Notes: generated by a model from the letters alone, not told the origin. Positions 9,945 to 20,049 are shown, counted from the first letter of the stretch. The stretch is DNA of 64,000 nucleotides from Oscillospiraceae bacterium (GCA_015065545.1 SVQA01000006.1:62001-126000); one strand, 5' to 3'. Made by a program: numbers and translations.

Positions 9945-11726
9945 ATGGTAATGCAACTTGAAGATATTTTCAAGCTAATCACAGGTCTGGCACTTTTCCT
10001 TTTCGGTATGAACGCCATGGGCGACGGACTTGAGCGTGTAGCAGGCAACAAGCTGGAAACTCTTTTATGGAAGCTTTCCTCTACTCCCACAAAGGGTGTG
10101 CTCCTTGGCACAGGTGTTACCGCTGTTATTCAGTCCTCCTCAGCTACCTCTTGTATGGTAGTAGGCTTTGTAAACTCCGGTATGATGAAGCTTAAGCAGG
10201 CAATCGCAATCATCATGGGTGCCAACATAGGTACCACCGCAACCGCCTGGATTCTCTCGCTCTCTGCAGTTGATGCCGGCGGAGACAGCACAGCTTGGTG
10301 GACAGATTTACTCTCCACCACTTTCATCAGTGCAGTTTTCGCTTTTATAGGCGTAATCTTTATGATGTTTGCCAAAAAAGCAACTCTCAAGCACACCGGT
10401 AACATTATGCTGGGCTTCTCTGTACTTATGAGCGGTATGAAAATGATGAGCGGTGCTATGAGCGGTCTTGGAGACAGTCCTATGTTTGCAGATATGATGT
10501 CCTCCTTCGATAACCCCCTCTTAGGTGTTCTTGCAGGTGCCATCATCACCGCAGTTTTGCAGAGTGCATCTGCTTCCATCGGTATTCTTCAGGCACTTTC
10601 CGCAACAGGTGTAGTTTCCAATACATCTGCACTTTATCTTACAATCGGTATGTGTATCGGTGCTTCCATGCCTGTACTTCTCTCTGCTATCGGTGCAAAC
10701 CTTAACGGTAAACGTGCTTCCATCATCTACCTTATCTTCAACACCATCGGTGCTATTATTTTTACACCTGTCTGCTATGGTCTCGACATAATCTTCGGAT
10801 TCCCATTTATGTTAGAGGATGCCAACGTAATCAGCATCTCTCTTATCAACACCGTATTTAACCTTGCAACAACCATTGTTCTTCTTCCCTTTATCGGTCA
10901 GTTTGAAAAGCTGGTTTGCTTACTTATCAAGGATAAAGGCAACGAAGCCGACAAGGAATACGATATACTTGACCGTTTGGATGAACGTTTCCTCGAAAAC
11001 CCTGCTGTTTCAATTGAGCAAAGCCGTGACGTTCTTGCAGAAATGGCTCAGAAATCTCAGCGTAACCTTTTCAGAGCAATCGCTCTGCTTAACAATTATG
11101 ACGACAAAGAATATGATACAGTTCAGCAAAAAGAAGAGGTTATTGATAAATTCGAAGACAGACTTGGCACCTATCTTGTCAAGATAACCGCTCTTGACCT
11201 GAGCGCACAGCAGAGCAAGGAAGTATCCAAGTTCCTGCACACAATCGGCGACTTTGAGCGTATTGCTGACCACGCAGTAAACATTTCCCACGTTGCGAAG
11301 GAAATTCATGAAAAACAGCTTTCCTTCTCACACGAAGCACAGAAGGAGCTTCAGATTCTTGCTTCTGCTGTAACTGAAATCGTAAATCTCTCAATCGACT
11401 GCTTCTTAAACAAAGCCGACAACTCAATCTTCCGTGTTGAGCCTCTGGAAGAAATGATTGACCTGCTCTGCGACGAGCTCAAGCTTCGCCACGTTAACCG
11501 TATTCAGAACGGAAACTGTACTCTCAATCAGGGCTTTGTATTCTCTGACCTTATCACAAACTATGAGCGTATCGCTGACCACTGCTCCAACATCGCAGTT
11601 GCTCTTATTGAGCTTAATATGAATGCAATGGATATTCACGCATACTTAAACGATGTTAAGGAAAACAAAAATCAGCAGTTCCTCAAGTACTACGACGAGT
11701 ATAAGGTTAAGTATGCACTCACCTGA
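9945..11726 (+). CDS. Na+/Pi cotransporter family protein with C-terminal PhoU-like domain
   Basis: LFLFGMNAMGDGLE, TAVIQSSSATSCMVVGFVNSG, MGANIGTTATAW repeats; C-terminal PhoU-like helical segment with FERIADHAVNI / YERIADHCSNI. Confidence 0.93.
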   Translation: MVMQLEDIFKLITGLALFLFGMNAMGDGLERVAGNKLETLLWKLSSTPTKGVLLGTGVTAVIQSSSATSCMVVGFVNSGMMKLKQAIAIIMGANIGTTATAWILSLSAVDAGGDSTAWWTDLLSTTFISAVFAFIGVIFMMFAKKATLKHTGNIMLGFSVLMSGMKMMSGAMSGLGDSPMFADMMSSFDNPLLGVLAGAIITAVLQSASASIGILQALSATGVVSNTSALYLTIGMCIGASMPVLLSAIGANLNGKRASIIYLIFNTIGAIIFTPVCYGLDIIFGFPFMLEDANVISISLINTVFNLATTIVLLPFIGQFEKLVCLLIKDKGNEADKEYDILDRLDERFLENPAVSIEQSRDVLAEMAQKSQRNLFRAIALLNNYDDKEYDTVQQKEEVIDKFEDRLGTYLVKITALDLSAQQSKEVSKFLHTIGDFERIADHAVNISHVAKEIHEKQLSFSHEAQKELQILASAVTEIVNLSIDCFLNKADNSIFRVEPLEEMIDLLCDELKLRHVNRIQNGNCTLNQGFVFSDLITNYERIADHCSNIAVALIELNMNAMDIHAYLNDVKENKNQQFLKYYDEYKVKYALT

Positions 11727-11751
11727 TAACCTACATAAACAAATAAAAATT

Positions 11752-11783
11752 AAGCGACAATCCGAAGGGACTGTCGCTTTTCT
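11752..11783 (+). terminator. Rho-independent terminator
   Basis: aagcgaca / tgtcgctt hairpin then tctttt. Confidence 0.8.
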
Positions 11784-11796
11784 TTTGCTCAGAAAA

Positions 11797-11820
11797 AAGG
11801 CAGTTCACGCGAACTGCCTT
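11797..11820. terminator. Bidirectional-looking terminator hairpin between convergent genes
   Basis: aaggcagttc-acgc-gaactgcctt with A-tract left and T-tract right. Confidence 0.75.
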
Positions 11821-11838
11821 TTGTTTTATAATTTCAGG

Positions 11839-13098
11839 TTATCTCCACTCTTCCTTGAGAACGGGATTGTATGAGGGAGCTATTATCATATCCCTCTGCA
11901 CATTTGTGTAAGGGAGCTGCCAGCCTGCAAACTCGTAGATATAGTAATCATCATCAGGTCTTTGCGGATCGGGAGGCGGCGTTGCATCCTTGCCCTGACT
12001 TACCGTCTGGGTCTTTATAATTTCTCCGTTACAATCTGTAAAGGAAACTGTAAAGGTACTTCTGCCCTTAACAGCAGGCAGCCACTCATTACCCTCAAGA
12101 TCCCCCTTGCCGTCATACCATGGAACATTATCACTGTTGTACTCTGTTCTGAAGGTGGTAAGCTCGGGTCTCTTTGTAGCGTAGTCTGTGTAATAGACAT
12201 CAGGCCACAAGGGATCGGGATTAAGCTCAGCTTTATCGATATACGCCTTTACATTCTCTCCTGCCCTTACTTTTCTGGCAACAACAACTGTACGAAATTC
12301 CGAATATTCATAGGAGCAGGTTGAAAGGGTAATAATCTGATCATTCTCATTCATAGGAACGGGAATATCAAAGAGTGATCTCTCTTTAAGGTTGTAGATA
12401 TAATTCATATACTGGGCATCACTGGTAAAATCACCTATAAAGTAATTGAAGAATTCGCCGTGACGCTCTAATGTGTTTGTCTTATAAACCGCAAAGATTA
12501 CCCATTGCTCCACGCCTTTCTCGGTATTAAAGAATAGTGTGGGAGCCTTTTTATATACATCCAGATTGCCGGAATACTTACCATAATCCACCAAGTCTGC
12601 ATACATAGAGCCGTTGTTCATATTGTGGCCGTGAGTAATAATGTTTTTGGAATTAACACCCTTACTGCTTCTGTAGTCAATAAACACACTGCCTGCAAAG
12701 AGATAGGATTTGTCAAAATTGCGGTGCAGATAATACTGCTCACCCGCTCCGTCACCTTCATGCTCAAGCACAGGATAGTTTACATCGGTATTGGGAATGT
12801 GAATCCAACCCTTTATTTCGGTATTGATGCTCTTAAGCTTATCCCAATCCTGTGTAAGTGTATATTCCTCACCATTGGGCAGAGTGGGAGTTGTGTTTTC
12901 AGTAGGAGCATCTGTAAGCTCTGTGCTGCCGTTTTGAGTGCTTTCATCGTATGTAGATACATTGGCTTCGTCTGCAGTTGCAACAGATAAATCCACACCA
13001 CAGCTTCTGAAAATCAGCACAGCACCAACCACAGCACCTACAAGAAGCACCAATGTAAGTACCACGGCAAGTATGGTTTTTTTAGTTTTACCTTCCAC
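11839..13098 (-). CDS. Class B sortase with C-terminal InlB-B-repeat-like domain
   Basis: DVNYPVLEHEGDGAGEQYYLHRNF, GSVFIDYRSS, NIITHGHNM, IITLSTCSYEYSEFRTVVVARKVR; C-term STFTVSFTDCNGEIIKTQTVSQG...YEFAGWQLPYTNVQRDMIIAPSY. Confidence 0.88.
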   Translation of the reverse strand: MEGKTKKTILAVVLTLVLLVGAVVGAVLIFRSCGVDLSVATADEANVSTYDESTQNGSTELTDAPTENTTPTLPNGEEYTLTQDWDKLKSINTEIKGWIHIPNTDVNYPVLEHEGDGAGEQYYLHRNFDKSYLFAGSVFIDYRSSKGVNSKNIITHGHNMNNGSMYADLVDYGKYSGNLDVYKKAPTLFFNTEKGVEQWVIFAVYKTNTLERHGEFFNYFIGDFTSDAQYMNYIYNLKERSLFDIPVPMNENDQIITLSTCSYEYSEFRTVVVARKVRAGENVKAYIDKAELNPDPLWPDVYYTDYATKRPELTTFRTEYNSDNVPWYDGKGDLEGNEWLPAVKGRSTFTVSFTDCNGEIIKTQTVSQGKDATPPPDPQRPDDDYYIYEFAGWQLPYTNVQRDMIIAPSYNPVLKEEWR

Positions 13099-13189
13099 AT
13101 TATCACCTCAAATGAAGTCATATATAATATTTTATCATATAATAAAGCCCTTGTAAACCTAAAAGAAAAAAGTTAATATTTCCAAAAAA

Positions 13190-13213
13190 CAGGAGCGCCA
13201 AAAGGCACTCCTG
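13190..13213 (-). terminator. Terminator hairpin downstream of gpmI
   Basis: caggagcgcc-aaaa-ggcactcctg (one mismatch), A-tract to the left (T-tract on minus). Confidence 0.7.
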
Positions 13214-13231
13214 CAAAAAACAAAATATTTA

Positions 13232-14743
13232 TCAGCAGATAATAGATTTACCTGTCATTTCCTCGGGCTGCTCAAGACCGAGAATCTGAAGCATTGTGGG
13301 AGCAATATCTGCCAGCACACCGCCCTCGCGAAGTGAGCAGGGATAGCCTGCAACGCAGAACTTAACAGGGTTTGTTGTGTGAGCTGTGAAGGGTGAGCCG
13401 TCGGTATCAACCATTCTGTCAGCGTTGCCGTGGTCAGCAGTGATAAGCATTACACCCTCCATCTTCTCGATAGAAGCAGCAACCTTACCTACACAGCTGT
13501 CAACTGCTTCAACTGCATCTACAGCCGCTTGGAACACACCTGTGTGACCAACCATATCGCAGTTAGCAAAGTTAAGAATAATAACATCGTACTTGCCGCT
13601 CTCAATAGCCTCACAGCACTTGTCACATACCTCGTAAGCACTCATCTCGGGCTGTAAATCATAGGTTGCAACCTTGGGAGAAGCCACAAGGATTCTGTCC
13701 TCGCCCTCGCTCTGCTTCTCAACACCGCCGTTAAAGAAGAAGGTTACGTGAGCATACTTCTCTGTTTCTGCAATTCTGAGCTGAGTAAGACCCTTTTTAG
13801 AGAGATACTCACCAAGAGTATTTGTAAGAGACTGGGGCTTGAATGCAACCTGAACATTTGGCATAGTTGCATCATACTGAGTCATACATACATAGTAAAG
13901 AGGGAAGAAACCATTTTTTCTCTCAAAGCCGTCAAATGCCTCGTCCACAAAAGTACGGGTAATCTCTCTTGCTCTGTCGGGACGGAAGTTGAAGAATACA
14001 ACAGAGTCGTTTGCCTCAATTGGAAGACCACCCTCGATAACTGTAGGAAGAACGAACTCGTCTGTTACACCCTCTGCATAGGAGTTTGCAACAGCCTCTA
14101 CAGCATCCTTGCACTGTACACCCTCACGCAGTACCATAGCATCGTAAGCCTTAACTACTCTCTCCCAACGGTTATCTCTGTCCATAGCGTAGTATCTGCC
14201 CATAACTGTAGCAATAGTACCTACACCGATTTCCTTGCACTTCTGTGCACACTCTGCAACAAAATCCTTGCCGCTTGAAGGAGGTACGTCACGACCGTCA
14301 AGAAATGCATGGATGCATACCTTCTCAAGACCCTTACGCTTTGCCATTTCGAGCAAACCGTAAAGATGTGTGTTGTGGCTGTGAACACCGCCGTCGGAAA
14401 GAAGACCCATCAGATGAAGTGTAGAATTATTCTTAATTGCGTTGTCGATAGCACCACACAGTGCCTCGTTCTCAAAGAAATCACCGTCTTTGATAGACTT
14501 TGTAATACGAGTCAGTTCCTGATATACAATACGGCCTGCACCGATGTTTGTGTGTCCAACCTCACTGTTACCCATCTGACCATCGGGAAGACCAACGTCC
14601 ATACCCGAAGCACCGATAGCGGTTGTGGGATTATCACGAAAAATTCTGTCAAGGTTGGGTGTGTTTGCAGCATAGATAGCATTACCTGCTTCGGGTGCAA
14701 TACCGAAACCGTCAAGAATACATAAAATCAGAGGTTTTTTCAT
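13232..14743 (-). CDS. gpmI: 2,3-bisphosphoglycerate-independent phosphoglycerate mutase
   Basis: [72 protein letters not shown] at 14743 preceded by GGAGAT (ORF track extends to 14794). Confidence 0.95.
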   Translation of the reverse strand: MKKPLILCILDGFGIAPEAGNAIYAANTPNLDRIFRDNPTTAIGASGMDVGLPDGQMGNSEVGHTNIGAGRIVYQELTRITKSIKDGDFFENEALCGAIDNAIKNNSTLHLMGLLSDGGVHSHNTHLYGLLEMAKRKGLEKVCIHAFLDGRDVPPSSGKDFVAECAQKCKEIGVGTIATVMGRYYAMDRDNRWERVVKAYDAMVLREGVQCKDAVEAVANSYAEGVTDEFVLPTVIEGGLPIEANDSVVFFNFRPDRAREITRTFVDEAFDGFERKNGFFPLYYVCMTQYDATMPNVQVAFKPQSLTNTLGEYLSKKGLTQLRIAETEKYAHVTFFFNGGVEKQSEGEDRILVASPKVATYDLQPEMSAYEVCDKCCEAIESGKYDVIILNFANCDMVGHTGVFQAAVDAVEAVDSCVGKVAASIEKMEGVMLITADHGNADRMVDTDGSPFTAHTTNPVKFCVAGYPCSLREGGVLADIAPTMLQILGLEQPEEMTGKSIIC

Positions 14744-14862
14744 TTTAATCATCTCCAATGAGTTTTTATAATAAGCAACTTTGAGAGGAACCACCCCTCC
14801 GAGTTTTCAACAAAACTCACATCCGCAAGGAATACCCTGCGGATGCAAAATAAAATCAAAAA

Positions 14863-15630
14863 TTAAACTGAAGCAAATTCTACAATCTTTGCAAACTTCT
14901 CTGCTATGAGAGAAGCACCGCCGATAAGACCGCCGTCAACGTTAACCTTGGAAAGAAGCTCCTCGGCATTTGCATCGTTCATAGAACCGCCGTACTGGAT
15001 TGTTGTAGCCTCTGCAACCTCTTTACTGTAAAGCTCAGCAATAACATCACGGATAATGCCGCAAACCTCGTCAGCCTGATCAGAAGTAGCTGTAAGGCCT
15101 GTACCGATAGCCCAAACAGGCTCGTAAGCAATAACGATTCTCTTCATTTCCTCTGCAGTTACCCCCTGAAGAGCAATCTTTGTCTGCATTCTGCAAAGCT
15201 CTGCTGTGATGCCCTGCTCACGCTCTTCTTTAAGCTCGCCAACGCAAAGAATAACAGTAAGACCTGCATCCAGTGCTGCACGAATTCTCTGGTTAACAGT
15301 TACATCTGTCTCGCCGAAGTACTGACGACGCTCGGAGTGACCAAGAATAACATACTCAATACCCATAGCCTTGAGCATATCTGCAGAAATCTCGCCTGTG
15401 AAAGCGCCGCTCTTTGCCCAGTGGCAGTTCTCTGCACCAATCTTTACATTAGTGCCCTTTGCAGCCTCAAGTGCAACCGCAAGGTCAACAAAGGGAACGC
15501 AAGCGATAACGTCACAATCTGCATCTTTAACGAGAGGAATCATCTCTGTGATAAGAGCCTTAGCCTCGTCGGGAGTTTTATTCATTTTCCAGTTGCCGGC
15601 GATAATAGTCTTTCTTGTAGCCTTGTTCAT
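14863..15630 (-). CDS. tpiA: Triosephosphate isomerase
   Basis: AGNWKMNKT, VILGHSERRQYFGETD, IAYEPVWAIGTG, IQYGGSMNDANAEEL. Confidence 0.96.
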   Translation of the reverse strand: MNKATRKTIIAGNWKMNKTPDEAKALITEMIPLVKDADCDVIACVPFVDLAVALEAAKGTNVKIGAENCHWAKSGAFTGEISADMLKAMGIEYVILGHSERRQYFGETDVTVNQRIRAALDAGLTVILCVGELKEEREQGITAELCRMQTKIALQGVTAEEMKRIVIAYEPVWAIGTGLTATSDQADEVCGIIRDVIAELYSKEVAEATTIQYGGSMNDANAEELLSKVNVDGGLIGGASLIAEKFAKIVEFASV

Positions 15631-15675
15631 TTTATTAACATCCTTTCTTTACGAAAAATCAAATATTTACACAGA

Positions 15676-15704
15676 TAAGGGCGGAGTAATTTCATCCGCC
15701 CTTA
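15676..15704 (-). terminator. Hairpin between pgk and tpiA
   Basis: taagggcgga / tccgccctta inverted repeat. Confidence 0.6.
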
Positions 15705-15719
15705 AAATTTAGTCAAAAA

Positions 15720-16928
15720 TTATTTGTCAGCAATAACTGCAACACCGGGAAGAACCTTACCCTCAAGATACTCAAGAGAAGCACCACCGCCTGTGGAGAT
15801 GTGGCTCATCTTGTCAGCGAAGCCAAGGTTGATAACTGCTGCAGCACTGTCGCCGCCGCCGATGATTGTAGTAGCATCTGTCTCTGCAAGAGCCTGAGCA
15901 ACTGCGATAGTACCCTTTGCAAATGTGGGATTCTCGAATACGCCCATAGGACCGTTCCAAACAACAGTCTTAGCACTCTTTACAGCCTCTGCGAACATCT
16001 CTGCTGTCTTGGGACCGATGTCAAGACCCATAAGGTCTGCGGGAATCTCTGCTGTGGGAGCAAATGTTGCCTCTACCTCTGCGTCGATGGGATCGGGGAA
16101 ATCCTTTGTGCAAGCTGTGTCAATAGGAAGAAGGAGCTTCTTGCCGAGCTGCTCTGCCTTAGCGATCATATCCTTGCAGTAGTCAATCTTTGTATCGTCA
16201 ACGAGAGATGTACCAACTTCGCCGCCCTGTGCCTTAACGAATGTATAAGCCATACCGCCGCCGATGATGAGTGTATCACACTTCTCGAGGAGGTTGGAGA
16301 TAACGTTGAGCTTGTCTGCAACCTTTGCACCGCCAAGGATAGCAACGAAGGGTCTTACGGGATTCTCAACTGCGTTGCCGAGGAAAGCAATTTCCTTCTG
16401 CATAAGGTAACCAACGGCTGTGTCCTTGATGTGCTCTGTAACGCCTGCTGTGGAGCAATGTGCTCTGTGAGCAGAACCGAAAGCGTCCATTACGAATACT
16501 TCTGCAAGAGAAGCAAGCTCAGAAGAGAAAGGCTCAAGGTTCTTTGTCTCTTCTTTTCTGAAACGAGTGTTCTGAAGAAGAACTACATCGCCGCTCTGCA
16601 TAGCTGCAACTGCCTTCTTTGCGTTCTCGCCAACAACCTCGTCGTCGTTAGCAAAAACAACCTCTTTGCCGAGGAGCTCGGAAAGACGAACTGCTACAGG
16701 AGCAAGAGAGAACTTCTCTTCAGGACCGTTCTTGGGCTTACCGAGGTGAGAGCAAAGGATAACCTTGCCGCCGTTCTCGATGAGCTTCTTGATTGTGGGA
16801 AGAGCAGCAGTAATTCTGTTATCGTTTGTGATAACGCCCTCTTTGAGAGGAACGTTGAAGTCGCAACGAACAAGAACTCTTTTGCCCTTTACATTGATGT
16901 CTTCTACTGTTACTTTGTTAAGATTCAT
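15720..16928 (-). CDS. pgk: Phosphoglycerate kinase
   Basis: [67 protein letters not shown]. Confidence 0.97.
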   Translation of the reverse strand: MNLNKVTVEDINVKGKRVLVRCDFNVPLKEGVITNDNRITAALPTIKKLIENGGKVILCSHLGKPKNGPEEKFSLAPVAVRLSELLGKEVVFANDDEVVGENAKKAVAAMQSGDVVLLQNTRFRKEETKNLEPFSSELASLAEVFVMDAFGSAHRAHCSTAGVTEHIKDTAVGYLMQKEIAFLGNAVENPVRPFVAILGGAKVADKLNVISNLLEKCDTLIIGGGMAYTFVKAQGGEVGTSLVDDTKIDYCKDMIAKAEQLGKKLLLPIDTACTKDFPDPIDAEVEATFAPTAEIPADLMGLDIGPKTAEMFAEAVKSAKTVVWNGPMGVFENPTFAKGTIAVAQALAETDATTIIGGGDSAAAVINLGFADKMSHISTGGGASLEYLEGKVLPGVAVIADK

Positions 16929-17185
16929 TGTAAAAACCCTTTCCTATATAGAATGTGTGTTAAAAAATAAACAAATTTAACCATCTACATTATACATCAA
17001 TATAAATGCAGTTGCAAGCATTTGGAGTGCATTTTTTCAGAAATTTACAGTATTAATATGCTAATAAAAACAAATAATATGCAAAATGATATTTTTTATA
17101 AAACCATACCCTTTTAAAGAGGATAAAATCAATACTGTAACATAGACTATATCCCTGTTCTTTCCTATATTGAAAGGCAGGAACT

Positions 17186-17695
17186 TTAATCTGCCTCACT
17201 CCACAAATGGCGGTGAAGCTCGCCTTTGCTCTGAAGTGACGGATAGTCCCACTGCCGTAAAGTTTCATAAACTGCAATGGCAACGGAATTGGAAAGATTA
17301 AGGCTTCTTGCATCGTCAATCATGGGAATACGCACACAGGTCTCTTTGTTTTTGAGGAGAAGCTCCTCAGGTAGTCCCTTGGTTTCTTTGCCGAAAACAA
17401 GAAAAGCCTTGTCGGGATACTCCATATCCGAATGACGTTTCTGTGCCTTTGTTGTAAAATAGTAAAAATTACCGTCGGGATTCTTATTGTAAAAATCCGC
17501 AAGATTTTCGTAGTATGTAATATCCAGAAGATACCAATAATCAAGTCCTGCTCTTTTGAGCTTTTTATCGTCAACCTCAAACCCCATAGGTCGCACCAGA
17601 TGGAGCTTTGCTCCCGTTGCGGCGCAGGTACGGGCAATGTTTCCGGTATTTTGTGGGATTTCGGGCTCTACGAGTACAATGTTGAGTTCTGCCAA
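17186..17695 (-). CDS. trmL: tRNA (cytidine(34)-2'-O)-methyltransferase, SPOUT family
   Basis: NIVLVEPEIPQNTGNIARTCAATGAKLHLVRPMGF, VFGKETKGLPEEL, RSLNLSNSVAIAVYE. Confidence 0.93.
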   Translation of the reverse strand: MAELNIVLVEPEIPQNTGNIARTCAATGAKLHLVRPMGFEVDDKKLKRAGLDYWYLLDITYYENLADFYNKNPDGNFYYFTTKAQKRHSDMEYPDKAFLVFGKETKGLPEELLLKNKETCVRIPMIDDARSLNLSNSVAIAVYETLRQWDYPSLQSKGELHRHLWSEAD

Positions 17696-17780
17696 AACTT
17701 ATCACCTCTAACACATTCTAAACCGATAATACTAATAATGCAAGTTTTTTGCTTGCAAAATATTTGGGGAGGTAAAGAAA

Positions 17781-17963
17781 ATGGCAAAAGGCGCAATGAA
17801 CGTAGCAAAAGGCGTAGCAGTCGGTATGATAGCAGGAGCGGCGGCTTCTATGGTAGGCAAAAAGATGATGGATAAAAACAAAAAGTCCTTAAAGAAAAAA
17901 ACAGGAAAAGCCCTTAAGGAAATGAGCAGTATTATGGACTCCGCGTCCTATATGTTCAAGTAA
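17781..17963 (+). CDS. Small 60-aa Ala/Gly/Lys-rich protein of unknown function
   Basis: Good RBS (ggggagg) upstream of ATG; MAKGAMNVAKGVAVGMIAGAAASMVGKKMMDKNKKSLKKKTGKALKEMSSIMDSASYMFK. Confidence 0.65.
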   Translation: MAKGAMNVAKGVAVGMIAGAAASMVGKKMMDKNKKSLKKKTGKALKEMSSIMDSASYMFK

Positions 17964-17989
17964 GGAGCTAAGAGCGTTGGTTTTTGATA

Positions 17990-18042
17990 ACTCCTCCTCA
18001 CCGAGGAGGGTGAATTTCGCAAAGACGAAATTCGGGAGGAGT
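17990..18042. repeat. Nested palindromic intergenic element (cruciform/REP-like)
   Basis: Outer arms actcctcc/ggaggagt; inner hairpin gaatttcg-caaaga-cgaaattc; inner cctc..gagg. Confidence 0.6.
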
Positions 18043-18064
18043 AAAATCTCAAAACAAGCAAAAG

Positions 18065-18094
18065 GCACCCTGCCCGAAATTCAGGACAGGGTGC
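18065..18094 (-). terminator. Terminator hairpin downstream of dockerin gene
   Basis: gcaccctg / cagggtgc inverted repeat, T-rich on minus strand beyond. Confidence 0.65.
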
Positions 18095-18107
18095 GTACTG
18101 CTTAAAT

Positions 18108-18740
18108 TTAATTATAGCTATAAATATAATTTGGAGAAACTACTTCCAGGTCATAATTTCCACGATACTCAAGAGCCTTAATAGCTTCAATAATATTATT
18201 TTTGGAGGGATTAGCAATAATAAGCGTATATCCCAAATACTGTCCTTCGTAGCATTCTCCGATAGGCATCAATGACTCAAAATTATACTCTGGGAAATCA
18301 TCAAGAGTATAAATATGCTGGAATCCTTCTTTTGGAAGAATGACAATCGAATCATCCTCAAATCTCGACTCTGCATTAATTTTCTCCGAAAAAACGCCAT
18401 ATTTGCTTTTCTCTATCTCTTTGCCTATCAAGCTACTTTTCATATTCGATCCTGCCACAAATTTTTGAATTTCAGTTGCACTTTTCACTGTGGGTTCTAT
18501 TGAACCAATAATATATTTTTGTGTTGCAGACAACAAGCAAATACCTGCAACAGATTTCTGAACAAGTGTAGCATCTTTAACCGTTACCACACCGTCCATA
18601 TCCACATCGCCGTAAATGAACTTTTCAGGTCGAGTATATGTAGCTTCTGCAGATACACCAAACACATTTAAGCCTGTAAGCATAAGAACAATAACTAATA
18701 CAACAGATAAAAGTTTAAAAGAAATTCTCATTAAAATCAC
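18108..18740 (-). CDS. Secreted dockerin-type-I-like protein with C-terminal protease-propeptide-like domain
   Basis: Signal peptide; GDVDMDGVVTVKDATLVQKSVAG dockerin half; C-terminus NIIEAIKALEYRGNYDLEVVSPNYIYSYN reminiscent of inhibitor I9-type prodomain. Confidence 0.7.
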   Translation of the reverse strand: MILMRISFKLLSVVLVIVLMLTGLNVFGVSAEATYTRPEKFIYGDVDMDGVVTVKDATLVQKSVAGICLLSATQKYIIGSIEPTVKSATEIQKFVAGSNMKSSLIGKEIEKSKYGVFSEKINAESRFEDDSIVILPKEGFQHIYTLDDFPEYNFESLMPIGECYEGQYLGYTLIIANPSKNNIIEAIKALEYRGNYDLEVVSPNYIYSYN

Positions 18741-18760
18741 CTCATAAACACATTAAGTGT

Positions 18761-19786
18761 TTATAACTCAATTCCTGCTAAATATTTCTGAATTGCGGTA
18801 GCGTCTTTTACAGTAACCGCTCGGTCATAATCAAAATCTGCATTTGAAATAGGAAGTTTTTCATTATAACTCCTCGAATAAATAGTTACGTCATAATAAC
18901 CCTTAAAGCCTGCGAGCATTTTCTGAATATATGTTGCATCCTTTATGGTAAGTTTTCTGTCATTATCCATATCTCCCAGAAGTTTTCCTATTTTAGCTTC
19001 GGTAAAGACACTTTCAATACCTTCTACACCTGTTTCGTAAGCTTCTTCTAAGCTATACAACTCATCTGTTTGGGGCATATATATTGCATATCCAAAAGTA
19101 AAAGGAGTATATCCGTAATCCGCCCTGACAATATATCCTCCTAAAATTGTACTTTCTACTCCGTAATGACTATCCCTATCACCATAAACAAATACCAACA
19201 CATAGTCAGGTGTTCTCTCATCTGCTGACGAACTGTTATCCGAATAATACCCATATTTTTCGCTATAAACAATCTCATTATCCGAGTCGTTTAGTTCTTC
19301 TTGAGAAAATAGTTTTTGAATAACATCATCTTCGTATTTATTCTTGGGATTCGGAGAATAACCTCCATATACTATGGTGTACTCGTAAAAATGCTCAATA
19401 GGTGTAAGGTCATCAACAAGACCATCTTTCCACGCCTCTTCAATTGTATATATCTTTCCGTCAATCTTAACATACAAGGATAAAGCCGAGTGACTGTTAG
19501 ACAAAGGTGAATATATGTGCCACCGTCCGAAATCTTTAGAACAAGCCATGGTATCTGCACCTCTCCAGGACGCAACCGCACAAACGAACTCCATGCCGTC
19601 CGCCTCTGCGTAATCATAGATATATACCTTCGGATTTTCACCCAGATATGAGTTGGGATTATTTCCTCCGAAATAGTCAAAAAGTTCCTGATAAAGCGTG
19701 TCTTTCACCTCTACTGCATAAGTGCCAAAGGAACTAATAGAAATTATCATAGCTAGTACCATAACAAAGGCTAAAATCCTCTTCAT
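18761..19786 (-). CDS. Secreted protein with C-terminal dockerin-like module
   Basis: Signal peptide; GDMDNDRKLTIKDATYIQKMLAGF...ADFDYDRAVTVKDATAIQKYLAGIEL. Confidence 0.8.
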   Translation of the reverse strand: MKRILAFVMVLAMIISISSFGTYAVEVKDTLYQELFDYFGGNNPNSYLGENPKVYIYDYAEADGMEFVCAVASWRGADTMACSKDFGRWHIYSPLSNSHSALSLYVKIDGKIYTIEEAWKDGLVDDLTPIEHFYEYTIVYGGYSPNPKNKYEDDVIQKLFSQEELNDSDNEIVYSEKYGYYSDNSSSADERTPDYVLVFVYGDRDSHYGVESTILGGYIVRADYGYTPFTFGYAIYMPQTDELYSLEEAYETGVEGIESVFTEAKIGKLLGDMDNDRKLTIKDATYIQKMLAGFKGYYDVTIYSRSYNEKLPISNADFDYDRAVTVKDATAIQKYLAGIEL

Positions 19787-19993
19787 ACAATCACTCCTTA
19801 CTAAAATATCAGGTATATTTACCTGCTCACTTATTAGACGAAGTAAGTAACTAAAACCTCACAGAAAATTTTAATTCATTTTTCTATAAAATCCGCACCT
19901 TCCCTAAGCTCAATTCTATCACAGTAGACGTTGTTTGTCAACGATATTCACCTCTCTGTAATATCATAATTTACACCTATCTGAGATAACAAA

Positions 19994-20022
19994 AGGCACT
20001 CTTCGAAATCCGAAGAGTGCCT
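19994..20022 (-). terminator. Terminator hairpin downstream of M23 peptidase gene
   Basis: aggcactcttcg-aaatc-cgaagagtgcct, TTTTGTTATC on minus strand beyond. Confidence 0.75.
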
Positions 20023-20049
20023 CTGGTTTATAGCATATTATATTTTGAA

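Noticed and set aside
13232-16928. Complete glycolytic gap-pgk-tpi-pgm-eno operon
   Set aside because: Only pgk, tpiA and gpmI are present; gap and eno were not seen, and a hairpin separates pgk from tpiA.
15801-16970. 389-aa plus-strand ORF antisense to pgk
   Set aside because: Cys/Leu-rich shadow ORF fully overlapping the unmistakable pgk gene; no RBS or recognisable domain.
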